DNA from: an uncultured Lachnospira sp.
Lineage (GTDB): Bacteria > Bacillota > Clostridia > Lachnospirales > Lachnospiraceae
NCBI GenBank assembly: GCA_934359185.1
Contig: CAKRLE010000002.1
Coordinates: 62,001 to 126,000 of the forward strand
Length of the DNA: 64,000 bases
Reading direction: 5' to 3'
Positions 53,988 to 64,000 of this stretch are shown here, one piece after another; within the stretch, counting starts at the first letter, position 1; each line of letters starts with the position of its first letter. The notes beneath the pieces were generated by a model. That model had not been told where the DNA came from. It ran no database searches and saw only the letters and a list, made by a program, of their open reading frames with translations. Both the position numbers and the translations under genes were made by a program.

Positions 53988-54602
53988 GTGTCAAAGAAAT
54001 ATCAAGACAAGACAGCAGATAAAGATGCTGTTGTAGATGAGAAAGTTAATGCTTCTAAGATAGATGATTCGGAGGAAACTAGTGCAGATGTGGATACAAC
54101 CGCTGCCGGGCAGGCAGATGGCGCAAGTGATGCACAAGACCAGAATGACAGCAGGAAAGCTGCCGATCCAAAGGACGCTGTTATTGCAGATTTACAGGAC
54201 AGAGTTAAGCGTCAGATGGCTGAGTTTGATAATTTTAGAAAGCGTACTGATAAAGAGAAGTCGGCAATGTTTGAGATGGGTGCTTCAGATGTAATTAAGA
54301 AGCTTTTACCAGTCATTGATAACTTTGAGAGAGGCTTCAAGTCAATAACAGACGATGAAAAAGAAACACCATTTGCCAAAGGCATGGATATGGTTTACAA
54401 GCAGACAATTAAGATGCTTGAAGACCTTGATGTCAAGCCTATAGAGGCAGTTGGTTTAGAGTTTAACCCAGACCTCCATAATGCAGTGATGCATGTTGAG
54501 GACGATTCAGTAGGTGAGAGTATCATAATTGAAGAGTTTGAGAAGGGTTACACATATAGAGATACAGTTATCAGACATTCAATGGTCAAGGTAGCTAACT
54601 AA
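53988..54602 (+). CDS. grpE: nucleotide exchange factor GrpE
   Basis: 204 residues. An acidic low-complexity head of about 60, a long helix (LQDRVKRQMAEFDNFRKRTD), the four-helix part, and the C-terminal beta wing (AVMHVEDDSVGESIIIEEFEKGY, then YRDTVIRHSMVKVAN). Exchanges ADP on DnaK. GTG start with TTGGAG upstream. Confidence 0.95.
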   Translation: MSKKYQDKTADKDAVVDEKVNASKIDDSEETSADVDTTAAGQADGASDAQDQNDSRKAADPKDAVIADLQDRVKRQMAEFDNFRKRTDKEKSAMFEMGASDVIKKLLPVIDNFERGFKSITDDEKETPFAKGMDMVYKQTIKMLEDLDVKPIEAVGLEFNPDLHNAVMHVEDDSVGESIIIEEFEKGYTYRDTVIRHSMVKVAN

Positions 54603-56537
<1,935 letters not shown>

Positions 56538-56573
56538 TTGAAAACAATTATTAATTTGCATTACAATTTATAC

Positions 56574-56601
56574 TTGATTATTATTCTAAATAAATTATAA
56601 T
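56574..56601 (+). promoter_or_regulatory. possible internal promoter for dnaJ
   Basis: TTGATT at 56574-56579 and TATAAT at 56596-56601, spacer 16, in the 141-base gap between dnaK and dnaJ. Confidence 0.5.
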
Positions 56602-56617
56602 AGAATAGCCGTGGTAT

Positions 56618-56653
56618 TAACTGCACAGGGTAGTTCACTGCTCTGTGCAGTTA
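56618..56653 (+). other. hairpin between dnaK and dnaJ
   Basis: TAACTGCACAG and CTGTGCAGTTA form a perfect 11-bp stem with an inner GGTAGTTCACTGCT that can pair further. No T run follows, so it looks like an mRNA processing or stability element, not a terminator. Confidence 0.6.
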
Positions 56654-56678
56654 TTGGCGATTATAACGGAGGTAAACA

Positions 56679-57806
56679 ATGGCTGAAAAAAGGGATTATT
56701 ACGAGGTATTAGGCGTGCCAAAGGATGCCGATGAAGCAGCGATTAAGAAGGCATACAGACAGCTTGCCAAGAAGTATCATCCAGATATCAATCCAGGAGA
56801 TAAAGAAGCAGAGGCAAAGTTTAAGGAAGCATCAGAAGCATATGCAGTATTGAGTGATGCAGATAAACGCCGTCAGTATGATCAGTTTGGTCATGCTGCA
56901 TTTGATGGTTCTGGTGGAGGAGCTGGCGGATTTGACTTTAATAATATGGGCGATATATTCGGCAGTGATATATTTGGAGATATATTTGGAGATTTATTTG
57001 GTGGCGGAAGCAGAAGACGCAATAGTAATGGTCCAATGCGTGGAGCAGACGTAAGGGCAACAGTCAGAATTACATTTGCAGAATCTGTTACAGGAACATC
57101 TAAGAAACTTGATGTAACCCTCAAAGACCCATGTAAGACATGTAATGGTACTGGTGCAAAACCAGGTACATCACCTGAAACATGTAGTAAATGTGGTGGT
57201 AAAGGCCAGGTCGTTTACACTCAGCAGTCACTTTTTGGAATGGTACGTAATGTGCAGCCTTGTCCTGACTGTAAAGGAACTGGTAAGATTGTCAAGGAGA
57301 AATGTACTGATTGCTATGGTACAGGTTATATTTCAAGCAAAAAAACAATCGAAGTTACAATTCCTGCTGGCATAGATGACGGTCAGTGTGTTAGAATACA
57401 AGGTAAGGGTGAGCCAGGAACTAATGGCGGACCAAGAGGCGATCTGCTTGTTGCAGTTATGATCAGCCAGGATCCTAATTTCCAGAGAGATGGGTATAAT
57501 ATATTTTCAGATGTCAGAATCAGCTACCCAACTGCTGTTCTTGGTGGAGAAATTAAAGTCAGAACAGTTGATGGTGAGGTTGTTTATGAGGTTAAACCAG
57601 GAACGGCTTCAGGTACAAGAGTACGTTTAAGGGGCAAAGGTATGCCTACAGTAAGAAATAAAGAAGTCAGAGGAGATCATTATATTACATTAATAGTTGA
57701 TATTCCTGCTAAACTCAATGCTGAACAGAAGGAAGCACTCATCAATTATGAGAAACTTCTTACAGGGGAAGAGGTTCCACATAAGAAAAAAGGATTTTTC
57801 AAATAA
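56679..57806 (+). CDS. dnaJ: chaperone DnaJ (Hsp40, type I)
   Basis: 375 residues. J domain with HPD ([12 protein letters not shown]), a Gly/Phe-rich part (residues 75-110), four CxxCxGxG zinc motifs ([32 protein letters not shown]), then the peptide-binding C-terminal domains. It stimulates DnaK. CGGAGG before the ATG. Confidence 0.97.
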   Translation: MAEKRDYYEVLGVPKDADEAAIKKAYRQLAKKYHPDINPGDKEAEAKFKEASEAYAVLSDADKRRQYDQFGHAAFDGSGGGAGGFDFNNMGDIFGSDIFGDIFGDLFGGGSRRRNSNGPMRGADVRATVRITFAESVTGTSKKLDVTLKDPCKTCNGTGAKPGTSPETCSKCGGKGQVVYTQQSLFGMVRNVQPCPDCKGTGKIVKEKCTDCYGTGYISSKKTIEVTIPAGIDDGQCVRIQGKGEPGTNGGPRGDLLVAVMISQDPNFQRDGYNIFSDVRISYPTAVLGGEIKVRTVDGEVVYEVKPGTASGTRVRLRGKGMPTVRNKEVRGDHYITLIVDIPAKLNAEQKEALINYEKLLTGEEVPHKKKGFFK

Positions 57807-57831
57807 TTTAACCGATTGAAAGGGAGATGTT

Positions 57832-58851
57832 ATGAAGGATAATAATGATAACAACATTGACGAGACATTGGATAATGTAAATGAGTCAACACAGGAAGTT
57901 GAAACAGACGCACTTGACGGTGATGGTATTACAGAAGAAGAGGTAGATGATACAGAAGTTTCAGAAGAAGATGATGATTCTGATGAGACACATGTGACAA
58001 GATTTCCAGCTGACGATAATAAGAGCTTAGGCGATAAGCTTGCAGCTTTAAGCAAAAAGCAGATAGGATGCATTGCTGTGTTAGCTGTAGTGATTATAGC
58101 AGTTATTGTAGCAATAATTGTTCTTGCAACATCTGGTAAGAAAAAGGGACCTTCTGTAAGTACAACACCTTCAGCAACAGCGGTATCAAAAGCTACAGAA
58201 GCTACTTCAGAGCAGACAACAACAATTCCAGTTGTTAAGGCAGAGAAAGATGTATCTTTTGATGAACTTCAGCAGACTAACGAAGATGTATATGCTTATA
58301 TATATATTCCTGGAACAGAGATAGAGTATCCTATCCTTCAGTCTGAGAGCAAGGGCGAGAATTATTATCTTAATTATACAATTAACAATTATTATTCATG
58401 GACAGGTGCTATATATACACAGTTTACATACAATAAGAAGGATTTTTCAGACAAGAATACAGTTATATATGGCCATGCTGCTACACGTAACATTAACTCA
58501 GTTATGTTTACACAGCTTCACTATTATGAAGATGAGAATTTCTTAAAGGCTAATCCATATATATATATCTATCAGGGTGACAGACAGCTTAAGTATCAGA
58601 TATTTGCAGCAGTCCACTTTACAGATGTATTGATTCCAGCAAAGTATGGTGTTAATGATGGTGCGTCTTTAGTACAGTTTGTTAATGATGCAAAGACAAC
58701 ATATGGCGGAGTTATCGATGACAGTGTTACAATAGATCAGGATTCTAAGATTATTACATTGTCAACATGTACGATGGTTCCTAATTATGATGATAACAAG
58801 AGATTCCTTGTACTTGCCAAGCTTGTAGAGGACGCAATTGTACAGCAGTAA
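57832..58851 (+). CDS. class B sortase
   Basis: 339 residues. A very acidic cytoplasmic head of 70 residues, a membrane segment (about 80-100), a Thr/Ser-rich linker, and the sortase domain with the catalytic H215 in VIYGHAA, C313 in LSTC and R324 in KRFLVLAKL. The LSTC form and insert fit class B, which usually anchors one or a few specific proteins to the wall. No sorting-signal protein is next to it. The acidic head is unusual for sortases. GAAAGGGAG before the ATG. Confidence 0.9.
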   Translation: MKDNNDNNIDETLDNVNESTQEVETDALDGDGITEEEVDDTEVSEEDDDSDETHVTRFPADDNKSLGDKLAALSKKQIGCIAVLAVVIIAVIVAIIVLATSGKKKGPSVSTTPSATAVSKATEATSEQTTTIPVVKAEKDVSFDELQQTNEDVYAYIYIPGTEIEYPILQSESKGENYYLNYTINNYYSWTGAIYTQFTYNKKDFSDKNTVIYGHAATRNINSVMFTQLHYYEDENFLKANPYIYIYQGDRQLKYQIFAAVHFTDVLIPAKYGVNDGASLVQFVNDAKTTYGGVIDDSVTIDQDSKIITLSTCTMVPNYDDNKRFLVLAKLVEDAIVQQ

Positions 58852-58985
58852 AATAAAGAATTAAACAAAAGCATAGAGTCAGGGAGATGCATTCCTTAGA
58901 AGGGAATTCTTTCTGGCTCTATTGTGGTTTAAAAAGAAATGTGATTTATAACGAAATCAGAAACAAAATCGGAGGCTAAGTTTAT

Positions 58986-61943
58986 ATGAATCTAAAAGAG
59001 AGAATGGAAGCTGTAAGTAAGCTTAATTTATCACAGTATGAGGTGTTGGATGTACATGAATTAAGTGATATTAATTCTGTAGGTCTGCTTTGCAGACATA
59101 AGAAGAGCGGGGCAAGAGTAGTTGTTATATCTAATGATGATAACAATAAGGTATTCTCTATAGGATTTAAGACACCACCATATAATGATACAGGATTACA
59201 GCATATAATTGAACATTCTACTCTTTGTGGTTCACGCAAGTATCCGGTTAAAGACCCATTTGTTGAATTATGCAAAGGCTCACTTAACACATTCCTCAAT
59301 GCCATGACATATCCGGATAAGACAGTTTATCCAGTAGCAAGCTGCAATGATGTGGATTTCAAGAATATAATGGATGTGTATATGGATGCAGTTTTTTATC
59401 CTAATATGCATAACAATAAAAAAATCTTCATGCAGGAGGGATGGCATTACGAATTAGAGGATAAGGACAGTGATATCACATATAATGGTGTTGTCTATAA
59501 TGAGATGAAAGGTGTGTATTCATCACCAGACGATGTATTATCAAGACTGACATTTGTATCATTATTCCCAGATACTGCATATAGATTTGAGTCGGGTGGA
59601 GAGCCGGACAGCATACCGGAATTAACATATGATGAGTTCAGGGAATATCATAAGAACTACTATCATCCGGTTAACAGTTATATATATATGTATGGCGATA
59701 TAGATATTGCAGAAAGACTTGATTATCTTGATAGTGAATATCTTAATAAGTTTAATTCAGATGAAGTAAATATTGATTCTGAGATTGCATTGCAGGATGC
59801 ATTTGATTCTATGACAGATGAAACTCATTATTTTGCTGTTACTGATGATGAACCGCTAGAAGATAATTCATATATATCGTATAATAAGGTGGTGGGAGAG
59901 GCGACAGATGCCAAGCTTTATCTTGCTATGCAGATATTAGATTATGCACTTGTCACAGCTCCTGGAGCGAAACTTAAACAGGCACTTGTTGATAAGGGAA
60001 TTTCTACAGATGTGTATTCTAATTATGAATCATCTGTAAAACAGCCGATATATTCAATAGTTGCCAAGAATTCAGAAGAGTCAAAGAAGCAGTTATTCCT
60101 TGATACAATTAATGAAGTACTTGAGAGCATCGTAAAAGATGGCATTGATATGCGTATGATTGATGCAGGTATTAATTACTATGAATTCAAGTACCGTGAA
60201 GCAGATTTTGGCTCTTATCCAAAGGGGCTTATGTACTATCTTACAATGATGGACAGCTGGTTATATGATGAGAATAAGCCATTTGTCCATCTTGAAGAGT
60301 TGGACATATTTGAACAGATTAAGAAAGAAAAGAATGAGGGATTGTTTGAAAATATAATAAGGACATACCTTCTTGACAATAATCATGGCTCAGTTATCAC
60401 ACTTGTTCCTAAGAGAGGACTCTTTGAGGAACAGGCTGCAAAGACAGCTAAGAAGCTTGCAGATTATAAGCTTAAGTTAAGTGATAAAGAACTTGATGAT
60501 ATTATTAAATCAACTAAAGAATTAAAAGAATATCAGGATGAACCATCAAGCCAGGAGGATTTGTTATCAATTCCTATGTTAAAGCTTGAGGATATTGATA
60601 AATCTGCAGAAAAGCTGTATATAGATCCTAAGAATGTCGGTGGTGTGACAGTTGTGCATCACAACATGTTTACGAGTGGAATTGCTTATATCAATCTTGC
60701 ATTTAACTGTAAGCGTGTTCCAGAAGAACTTATTCCTTATCTTGGATTACTCTCAACAACGCTTGGGCTTATGGATACAGAGCATTTCACATATCCGGAG
60801 CTGTCAAATGAGATTAACATCAATTGCGGTGGCATCAGTTCTGGTGCTTCGCTATACAGTGATGATAAAAGAATTGATGAATACAGCATATATTATGAGG
60901 TTAAGGGTAAAGCGTTATATGAGAAGATTCCGTTCATGCTTGATATGATGAATGAGATGATATTTAGTACTAAGTTTAATGAGTATAAGAGGCTTGAGGA
61001 GATTATAAGACGTGTTAAATCAAGACTTGAAAGCTCTATGACAAGCTCAGGACATATTGTTTCTTACACATATGGTACAGCACAGTTTTCACCAACTGGG
61101 TATTATTCTAACAAGATAAGTGGATATGATTATTATGAGTTTATAGATAATCTTGAAAAGAATTTTGCAGATATCAAAGAAGAAATTGCTGCAAATCTTG
61201 CCAAATGTGTTAAATATATATTTACAAAGGATAATCTTCTTGTAAGCTGTACAGCAGATGATAATGGTTTTGATGAATATTTTAAGAAGCCGATGGAAGA
61301 ATTTGCAGGCAGATTAAATGTATCAGAAGAACCAGTTGCTGTAAGAGGATTTAAGCCATCAAAGGTTAATAAGGCATTCACATCTTCATCACAGGTACAG
61401 TATGTTGCAAGATGCGGTAACTTTGTTGAGAAAGGCTATAAATATACAGGGGCATTGAGAGTTCTGAAAATAATATTCTCATATGAATATCTGTGGATTA
61501 ATGTAAGGGTTAAAGGTGGAGCATATGGCTGTATGAGTGGCTTCAGCAAGAATGGTGATACTTACATGGTATCATACAGAGACCCTAATCTTAGAAAGAC
61601 TAATGAGATATTTGAGAATGCCGGTGATTATGTTGCTGACTTTGATGCATCTGACAGGGATATGCTCAAATATATAATAGGAACGATAGGACTTATTGAT
61701 GTCCCTAAGAATCCAGCTGCCAAGGGCTCAAGGTCATTCAGTGCATATATATGTAATGCAACATATGAAGATTACCAGAAGAGCAGAGATGAGATTTTAT
61801 CGGCAGATGTTGAGGCAATAAGAAGCCTTGCACCGCTTATCAGGGATACAATAGATGAGAATTATCTGTGTGTTGTAGGTAATCAGGCAGTAATTGAACA
61901 GGAAAAAGATATGTTTGATTCCATTGAACCATTATTTAAATAG
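58986..61943 (+). CDS. M16C (insulinase/presequence-protease family) metallopeptidase
   Basis: 985 residues, full length for the one-chain M16C type. The inverted zinc motif HIIEH is at residues 73-77 and the distal Glu follows in YNEMKGVYSS. Four domains of the same fold are expected, the last two inactive; GGAYGCMSGF near residue 845 is the family's Arg/Tyr-type substrate site region. No signal peptide, so probably cytoplasmic. Cleaves unfolded peptides in relatives. CGGAGG before the ATG. Confidence 0.93.
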   Translation: MNLKERMEAVSKLNLSQYEVLDVHELSDINSVGLLCRHKKSGARVVVISNDDNNKVFSIGFKTPPYNDTGLQHIIEHSTLCGSRKYPVKDPFVELCKGSLNTFLNAMTYPDKTVYPVASCNDVDFKNIMDVYMDAVFYPNMHNNKKIFMQEGWHYELEDKDSDITYNGVVYNEMKGVYSSPDDVLSRLTFVSLFPDTAYRFESGGEPDSIPELTYDEFREYHKNYYHPVNSYIYMYGDIDIAERLDYLDSEYLNKFNSDEVNIDSEIALQDAFDSMTDETHYFAVTDDEPLEDNSYISYNKVVGEATDAKLYLAMQILDYALVTAPGAKLKQALVDKGISTDVYSNYESSVKQPIYSIVAKNSEESKKQLFLDTINEVLESIVKDGIDMRMIDAGINYYEFKYREADFGSYPKGLMYYLTMMDSWLYDENKPFVHLEELDIFEQIKKEKNEGLFENIIRTYLLDNNHGSVITLVPKRGLFEEQAAKTAKKLADYKLKLSDKELDDIIKSTKELKEYQDEPSSQEDLLSIPMLKLEDIDKSAEKLYIDPKNVGGVTVVHHNMFTSGIAYINLAFNCKRVPEELIPYLGLLSTTLGLMDTEHFTYPELSNEININCGGISSGASLYSDDKRIDEYSIYYEVKGKALYEKIPFMLDMMNEMIFSTKFNEYKRLEEIIRRVKSRLESSMTSSGHIVSYTYGTAQFSPTGYYSNKISGYDYYEFIDNLEKNFADIKEEIAANLAKCVKYIFTKDNLLVSCTADDNGFDEYFKKPMEEFAGRLNVSEEPVAVRGFKPSKVNKAFTSSSQVQYVARCGNFVEKGYKYTGALRVLKIIFSYEYLWINVRVKGGAYGCMSGFSKNGDTYMVSYRDPNLRKTNEIFENAGDYVADFDASDRDMLKYIIGTIGLIDVPKNPAAKGSRSFSAYICNATYEDYQKSRDEILSADVEAIRSLAPLIRDTIDENYLCVVGNQAVIEQEKDMFDSIEPLFK

Positions 61944-61957
61944 AGATAGGAGAACGT

Positions 61958-62917
61958 ATGAATTTAGATGAAATGCTTGCTGCAAGTGGAATATCAGATG
62001 ATGCAGCCAATCAGGGAAATATTAAATCTGGTTTTGTGACATTAATAGGCAGACCTAACGTTGGTAAGTCAACACTTATGAACAGGATTATAGGTCAGAA
62101 GATTGCCATAACATCTAACAAACCACAGACAACAAGAAACAGGATACAGACAGTATTTACAGACAATCGCGGACAGATTGTGTTCGTAGATACACCGGGT
62201 ATCCATAAGGCAAAGAATAAGCTTGGTGAATATATGGTTGGTGCAGCGGTAAAGACTCTTTCTGAGGTTGATGTAATCTGCTGGCTTGTAGAGCCTGCAA
62301 CATTCATAGGCGCCGGTGAGGAGAGCATAATCGAGAGATTAAAGCAGGTTAATGTGCCTGTCATACTTGTCATCAACAAGGTTGATATGGTTAAGAAAGA
62401 AGAAATTCTTCCGGTTATTGAAAGGTACAGAAAAGAGATTGATTTTGCTGAGATAGTACCATTGTCAGCAAGAAATGGTGACAATGTTGATGATCTTGTC
62501 GAAACTATATTTAAGTATCTTCCATATGGACCAATGTTTTATGATGAGGATACAGTGACAGACCAGCCAATGAGACAGATTGTCGCTGAGCTGATAAGAG
62601 AGAAAGCACTTCATGCCCTGAACGAAGAGATTCCACATGGAATTGCAGTTGCAATTGACAGCATGAAGAAGCGTAAGAACAAGAAGCTATACGATATAAC
62701 AGCGACAATAATATGTGAGAGAGATTCACATAAAGGAATCATAATAGGTAAAGGCGGAGAGATGCTAAAGAAGATAGGAACTAACGCCAGATATGAAATT
62801 GAGAAGCAGCTTGACTGCAAGGTTAACCTTCAGCTGTGGGTTAAGGTAAAGAAAGAGTGGCGTGATAGTGATATTTTGCTGAAGAACTTTGGGTATGATA
62901 AGAAAGATAATAAGTAG
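61958..62917 (+). CDS. era: GTPase Era
   Basis: 319 residues. G1 GRPNVGKST, G2 region TTRNRIQ, G3 DTPGIH, G4 NKVDM, then the C-terminal KH domain with GIIIGKGGEMLKKIG. It binds the 3' end of 16S rRNA in small-subunit assembly. An extra 20 residues precede the G domain. It is directly followed by recO with no gap. Confidence 0.97.
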   Translation: MNLDEMLAASGISDDAANQGNIKSGFVTLIGRPNVGKSTLMNRIIGQKIAITSNKPQTTRNRIQTVFTDNRGQIVFVDTPGIHKAKNKLGEYMVGAAVKTLSEVDVICWLVEPATFIGAGEESIIERLKQVNVPVILVINKVDMVKKEEILPVIERYRKEIDFAEIVPLSARNGDNVDDLVETIFKYLPYGPMFYDEDTVTDQPMRQIVAELIREKALHALNEEIPHGIAVAIDSMKKRKNKKLYDITATIICERDSHKGIIIGKGGEMLKKIGTNARYEIEKQLDCKVNLQLWVKVKKEWRDSDILLKNFGYDKKDNK

Positions 62918-63568
62918 ATGGGAGATTACACTGAGGTTACGGGGATGATTTTGTCGGCACTGCCGGTTGGGGAGTTCGACAGAAGAGTTGTTATTCTTAC
63001 AAAAGAACGTGGTAAGATATCAGCATTTGCCAAAGGCTCTAGAAAACCTAACAGTGCCCTGACAGGTGTTACAAGACCATTTGTGTTCGGAAAGTTTCAG
63101 GTGTATGAGGGGAGGACTTCATATACAATTAAACAGGCGGATATAAGCAATTTCTTTGAGGATATTATAACAGATCTCGACTGTGTGTATTATGGATGTT
63201 ATTTTGCTGAACTGGCAGATTATTATTCAAGAGAGGGACTTGATGCATCTGATATGATTAATCTGTTATACATGTCGCTTAAAGCACTTGCCAATCCGCA
63301 TATACCGAATCGCTTAGTCAGGTACATATATGAGATAAGGCTTGTGTTTATCAATGGTGAATGTCCTGATTTTTTTGATGAGAGCTGGAACAGGATTAAT
63401 CCATCCACGCTTCATGCGTTACAGGTGATAGTTACATCACCGGTAGAAAAGTTGTATACATTCCTGCTGAGCGATGAATGTATGCGTGAGCTTGGTGGAA
63501 TAGCAGCAGATGTGGTTCATAAGGCTGTGGACAAATATATTAAGTCGGAAGAGATGCTGGTGGAATAA
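62918..63568 (+). CDS. recO: DNA repair protein RecO, zinc-finger-less form
   Basis: 216 residues, shorter than the usual 240-260. The OB-fold opens with VTGMILSALPVGEFDRRVVILTKERGK, then the helical domain. The four-Cys zinc finger found in Bacillus and Deinococcus RecO is missing, with only NGECPDFF left in its place, which seems typical of Lachnospiraceae. It helps RecR and RecF load RecA and anneal strands. The start codon follows the era stop without a gap. Confidence 0.93.
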   Translation: MGDYTEVTGMILSALPVGEFDRRVVILTKERGKISAFAKGSRKPNSALTGVTRPFVFGKFQVYEGRTSYTIKQADISNFFEDIITDLDCVYYGCYFAELADYYSREGLDASDMINLLYMSLKALANPHIPNRLVRYIYEIRLVFINGECPDFFDESWNRINPSTLHALQVIVTSPVEKLYTFLLSDECMRELGGIAADVVHKAVDKYIKSEEMLVE

Positions 63569-63671
63569 GTAATATAAAAATATGAATAAAAATATAAATA
63601 CAGTATTGCGAAATTAAAGCTATAATGATAATATTATATATAAATAATATTAAAAGAAAAGAGCGTGATAA

Positions 63672-64000
63672 ATGAAAACATATATAGCATATTTCGATGA
63701 AACAAGTGATGATGGTGTGACATCAGCATCGTCAGATCATTTTGTTTTAACAAGCCTGTATATGCCAGCCGATAGTTGGCAGCAAAATTACAATTTGATG
63801 CGGGATTTACGTAGAAAATTACGCGATGAATATGGATTTCATGTTACAGAAGAGATGCATACCAAACATTTTCTCACAGATAAAAATCCTTATAGAGTTT
63901 ATAAATGGTCTAAAGAAATAAAACAAGAAATTATTAAGGAATTTACATTGGCAATATGTTCAATGAATTTAAAAATTGTAAATGTAATTATTGATAAGAC
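63672..64000 (+). CDS. DUF3800 protein, 3' end outside the window
   Basis: The frame opens at ATG 63672 (AAAAGAG upstream) and is still open at the window end, giving 109 residues. It begins MKTYIAYFDETSDDG, the Asp-Glu-Ser/Thr opening of DUF3800 proteins, which are RNase H-like and often found among mobile or defence genes. EEMHTKHF fits a second conserved acidic part. The upstream 100 bases are very AT-rich with a TATAAT-like box near 63622. It marks the start of a possibly accessory region to the right. Confidence 0.75.
   Translation, partial: MKTYIAYFDETSDDGVTSASSDHFVLTSLYMPADSWQQNYNLMRDLRRKLRDEYGFHVTEEMHTKHFLTDKNPYRVYKWSKEIKQEIIKEFTLAICSMNLKIVNVIIDK

Noticed and set aside
58876..58921. 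Terminator after the sortase gene
   Set aside because: A stem with several mismatches (AGAGTCAGG with CTGGCTCT) exists but no T run follows.
62918..63568. RecO as truncated or decaying
   Set aside because: The frame is clean and adjoins era; loss of the zinc finger appears normal for this family of bacteria.

Overview
The window looks like a chromosome segment of a low-GC Gram-positive anaerobe of class Clostridia, most likely family Lachnospiraceae. Evidence: AT-rich DNA, strong GGAGG ribosome sites with many TTG and GTG starts, the gene set Rex, MecA, HrcA with a CIRCE operator, a class B sortase, a TIGR04086-type membrane protein, a RecO without the usual zinc finger, and the runs dgt-dnaG-rpoD-trmK and hrcA-grpE-dnaK-dnaJ. 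Species cannot be fixed from sequence reading alone. No rRNA, tRNA, CRISPR array, transposase or prophage was seen.

Layout. 1-4.2 kb: the end of a protein built from 26-residue repeats, a FapA-type polymer-sheath-like protein, and two succinylglutamate desuccinylase/aspartoacylase-like proteins, the second lacking zinc and catalytic residues. 4.3-8.1 kb: purL. 8.3-9.3 kb: an orphan lipoprotein of a nitrate/sulfonate/pyrimidine-type ABC importer. 9.3-9.7 kb: a gene-free gap holding a 250-nt near-perfect fold-back element. 9.7-13.9 kb, minus strand: ClC-type anion transporter, CYTH protein, HU and an ABC-F ATPase. 14-20.4 kb: DEAD-box helicase, rex, a coiled-coil protein, NAD(P)HX repair enzyme, alanine racemase and a MazF toxin with no visible antitoxin. 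20.5-26.1 kb: CorC-like CBS protein, diguanylate cyclase, ABC permease and ATPase (probable partners of the lipoprotein at 8.3 kb), ilvN and ilvC.

26.3-33.9 kb is more accessory: a Cys-containing 88-residue peptide, two tandem membrane-anchored PIG-L deacetylases, a PrsW-like protease, a YjbR-MGMT fusion, a remote HemC-like protein, MecA and an LD-carboxypeptidase. 33.9-35.7 kb: leuCD. 36.1-41.4 kb: a compact, divergent Tad/type IVc-pilus-like locus (ATPase, fused TadB/TadC-like platform, several small single-pass proteins, a large membrane-anchored extracellular protein) without visible peptidase, secretin or TadZ. 41.5-42.7 kb, minus: a full-length DUF21-CBS-CorC protein.

42.9-51.3 kb is housekeeping: TIGR04086 protein, dGTPase-like protein, primase, main sigma factor, TrmK, a nucleoside kinase with a ThrRS-like N-terminus, and threonine synthase. 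51.4-52.7 kb: a small TIR-like protein and an arginase-fold protein that seems to have a leaderless mRNA. 52.8-57.8 kb: the CIRCE-controlled heat-shock operon. 57.8-63.6 kb: class B sortase, M16C metallopeptidase, era and recO. A DUF3800 gene runs off the right edge.

Branched-chain amino-acid genes (ilvN, ilvC, leuC, leuD), threonine synthase and purL give the segment a biosynthetic core. Replication initiation, main transcription factor and chaperones are its conserved backbone. The best candidates for something undescribed are the 250-nt fold-back element, the stripped-down Tad-like locus, the repeat-protein/FapA/pseudoenzyme cluster, and the TIR-like protein with a two-copy upstream repeat.
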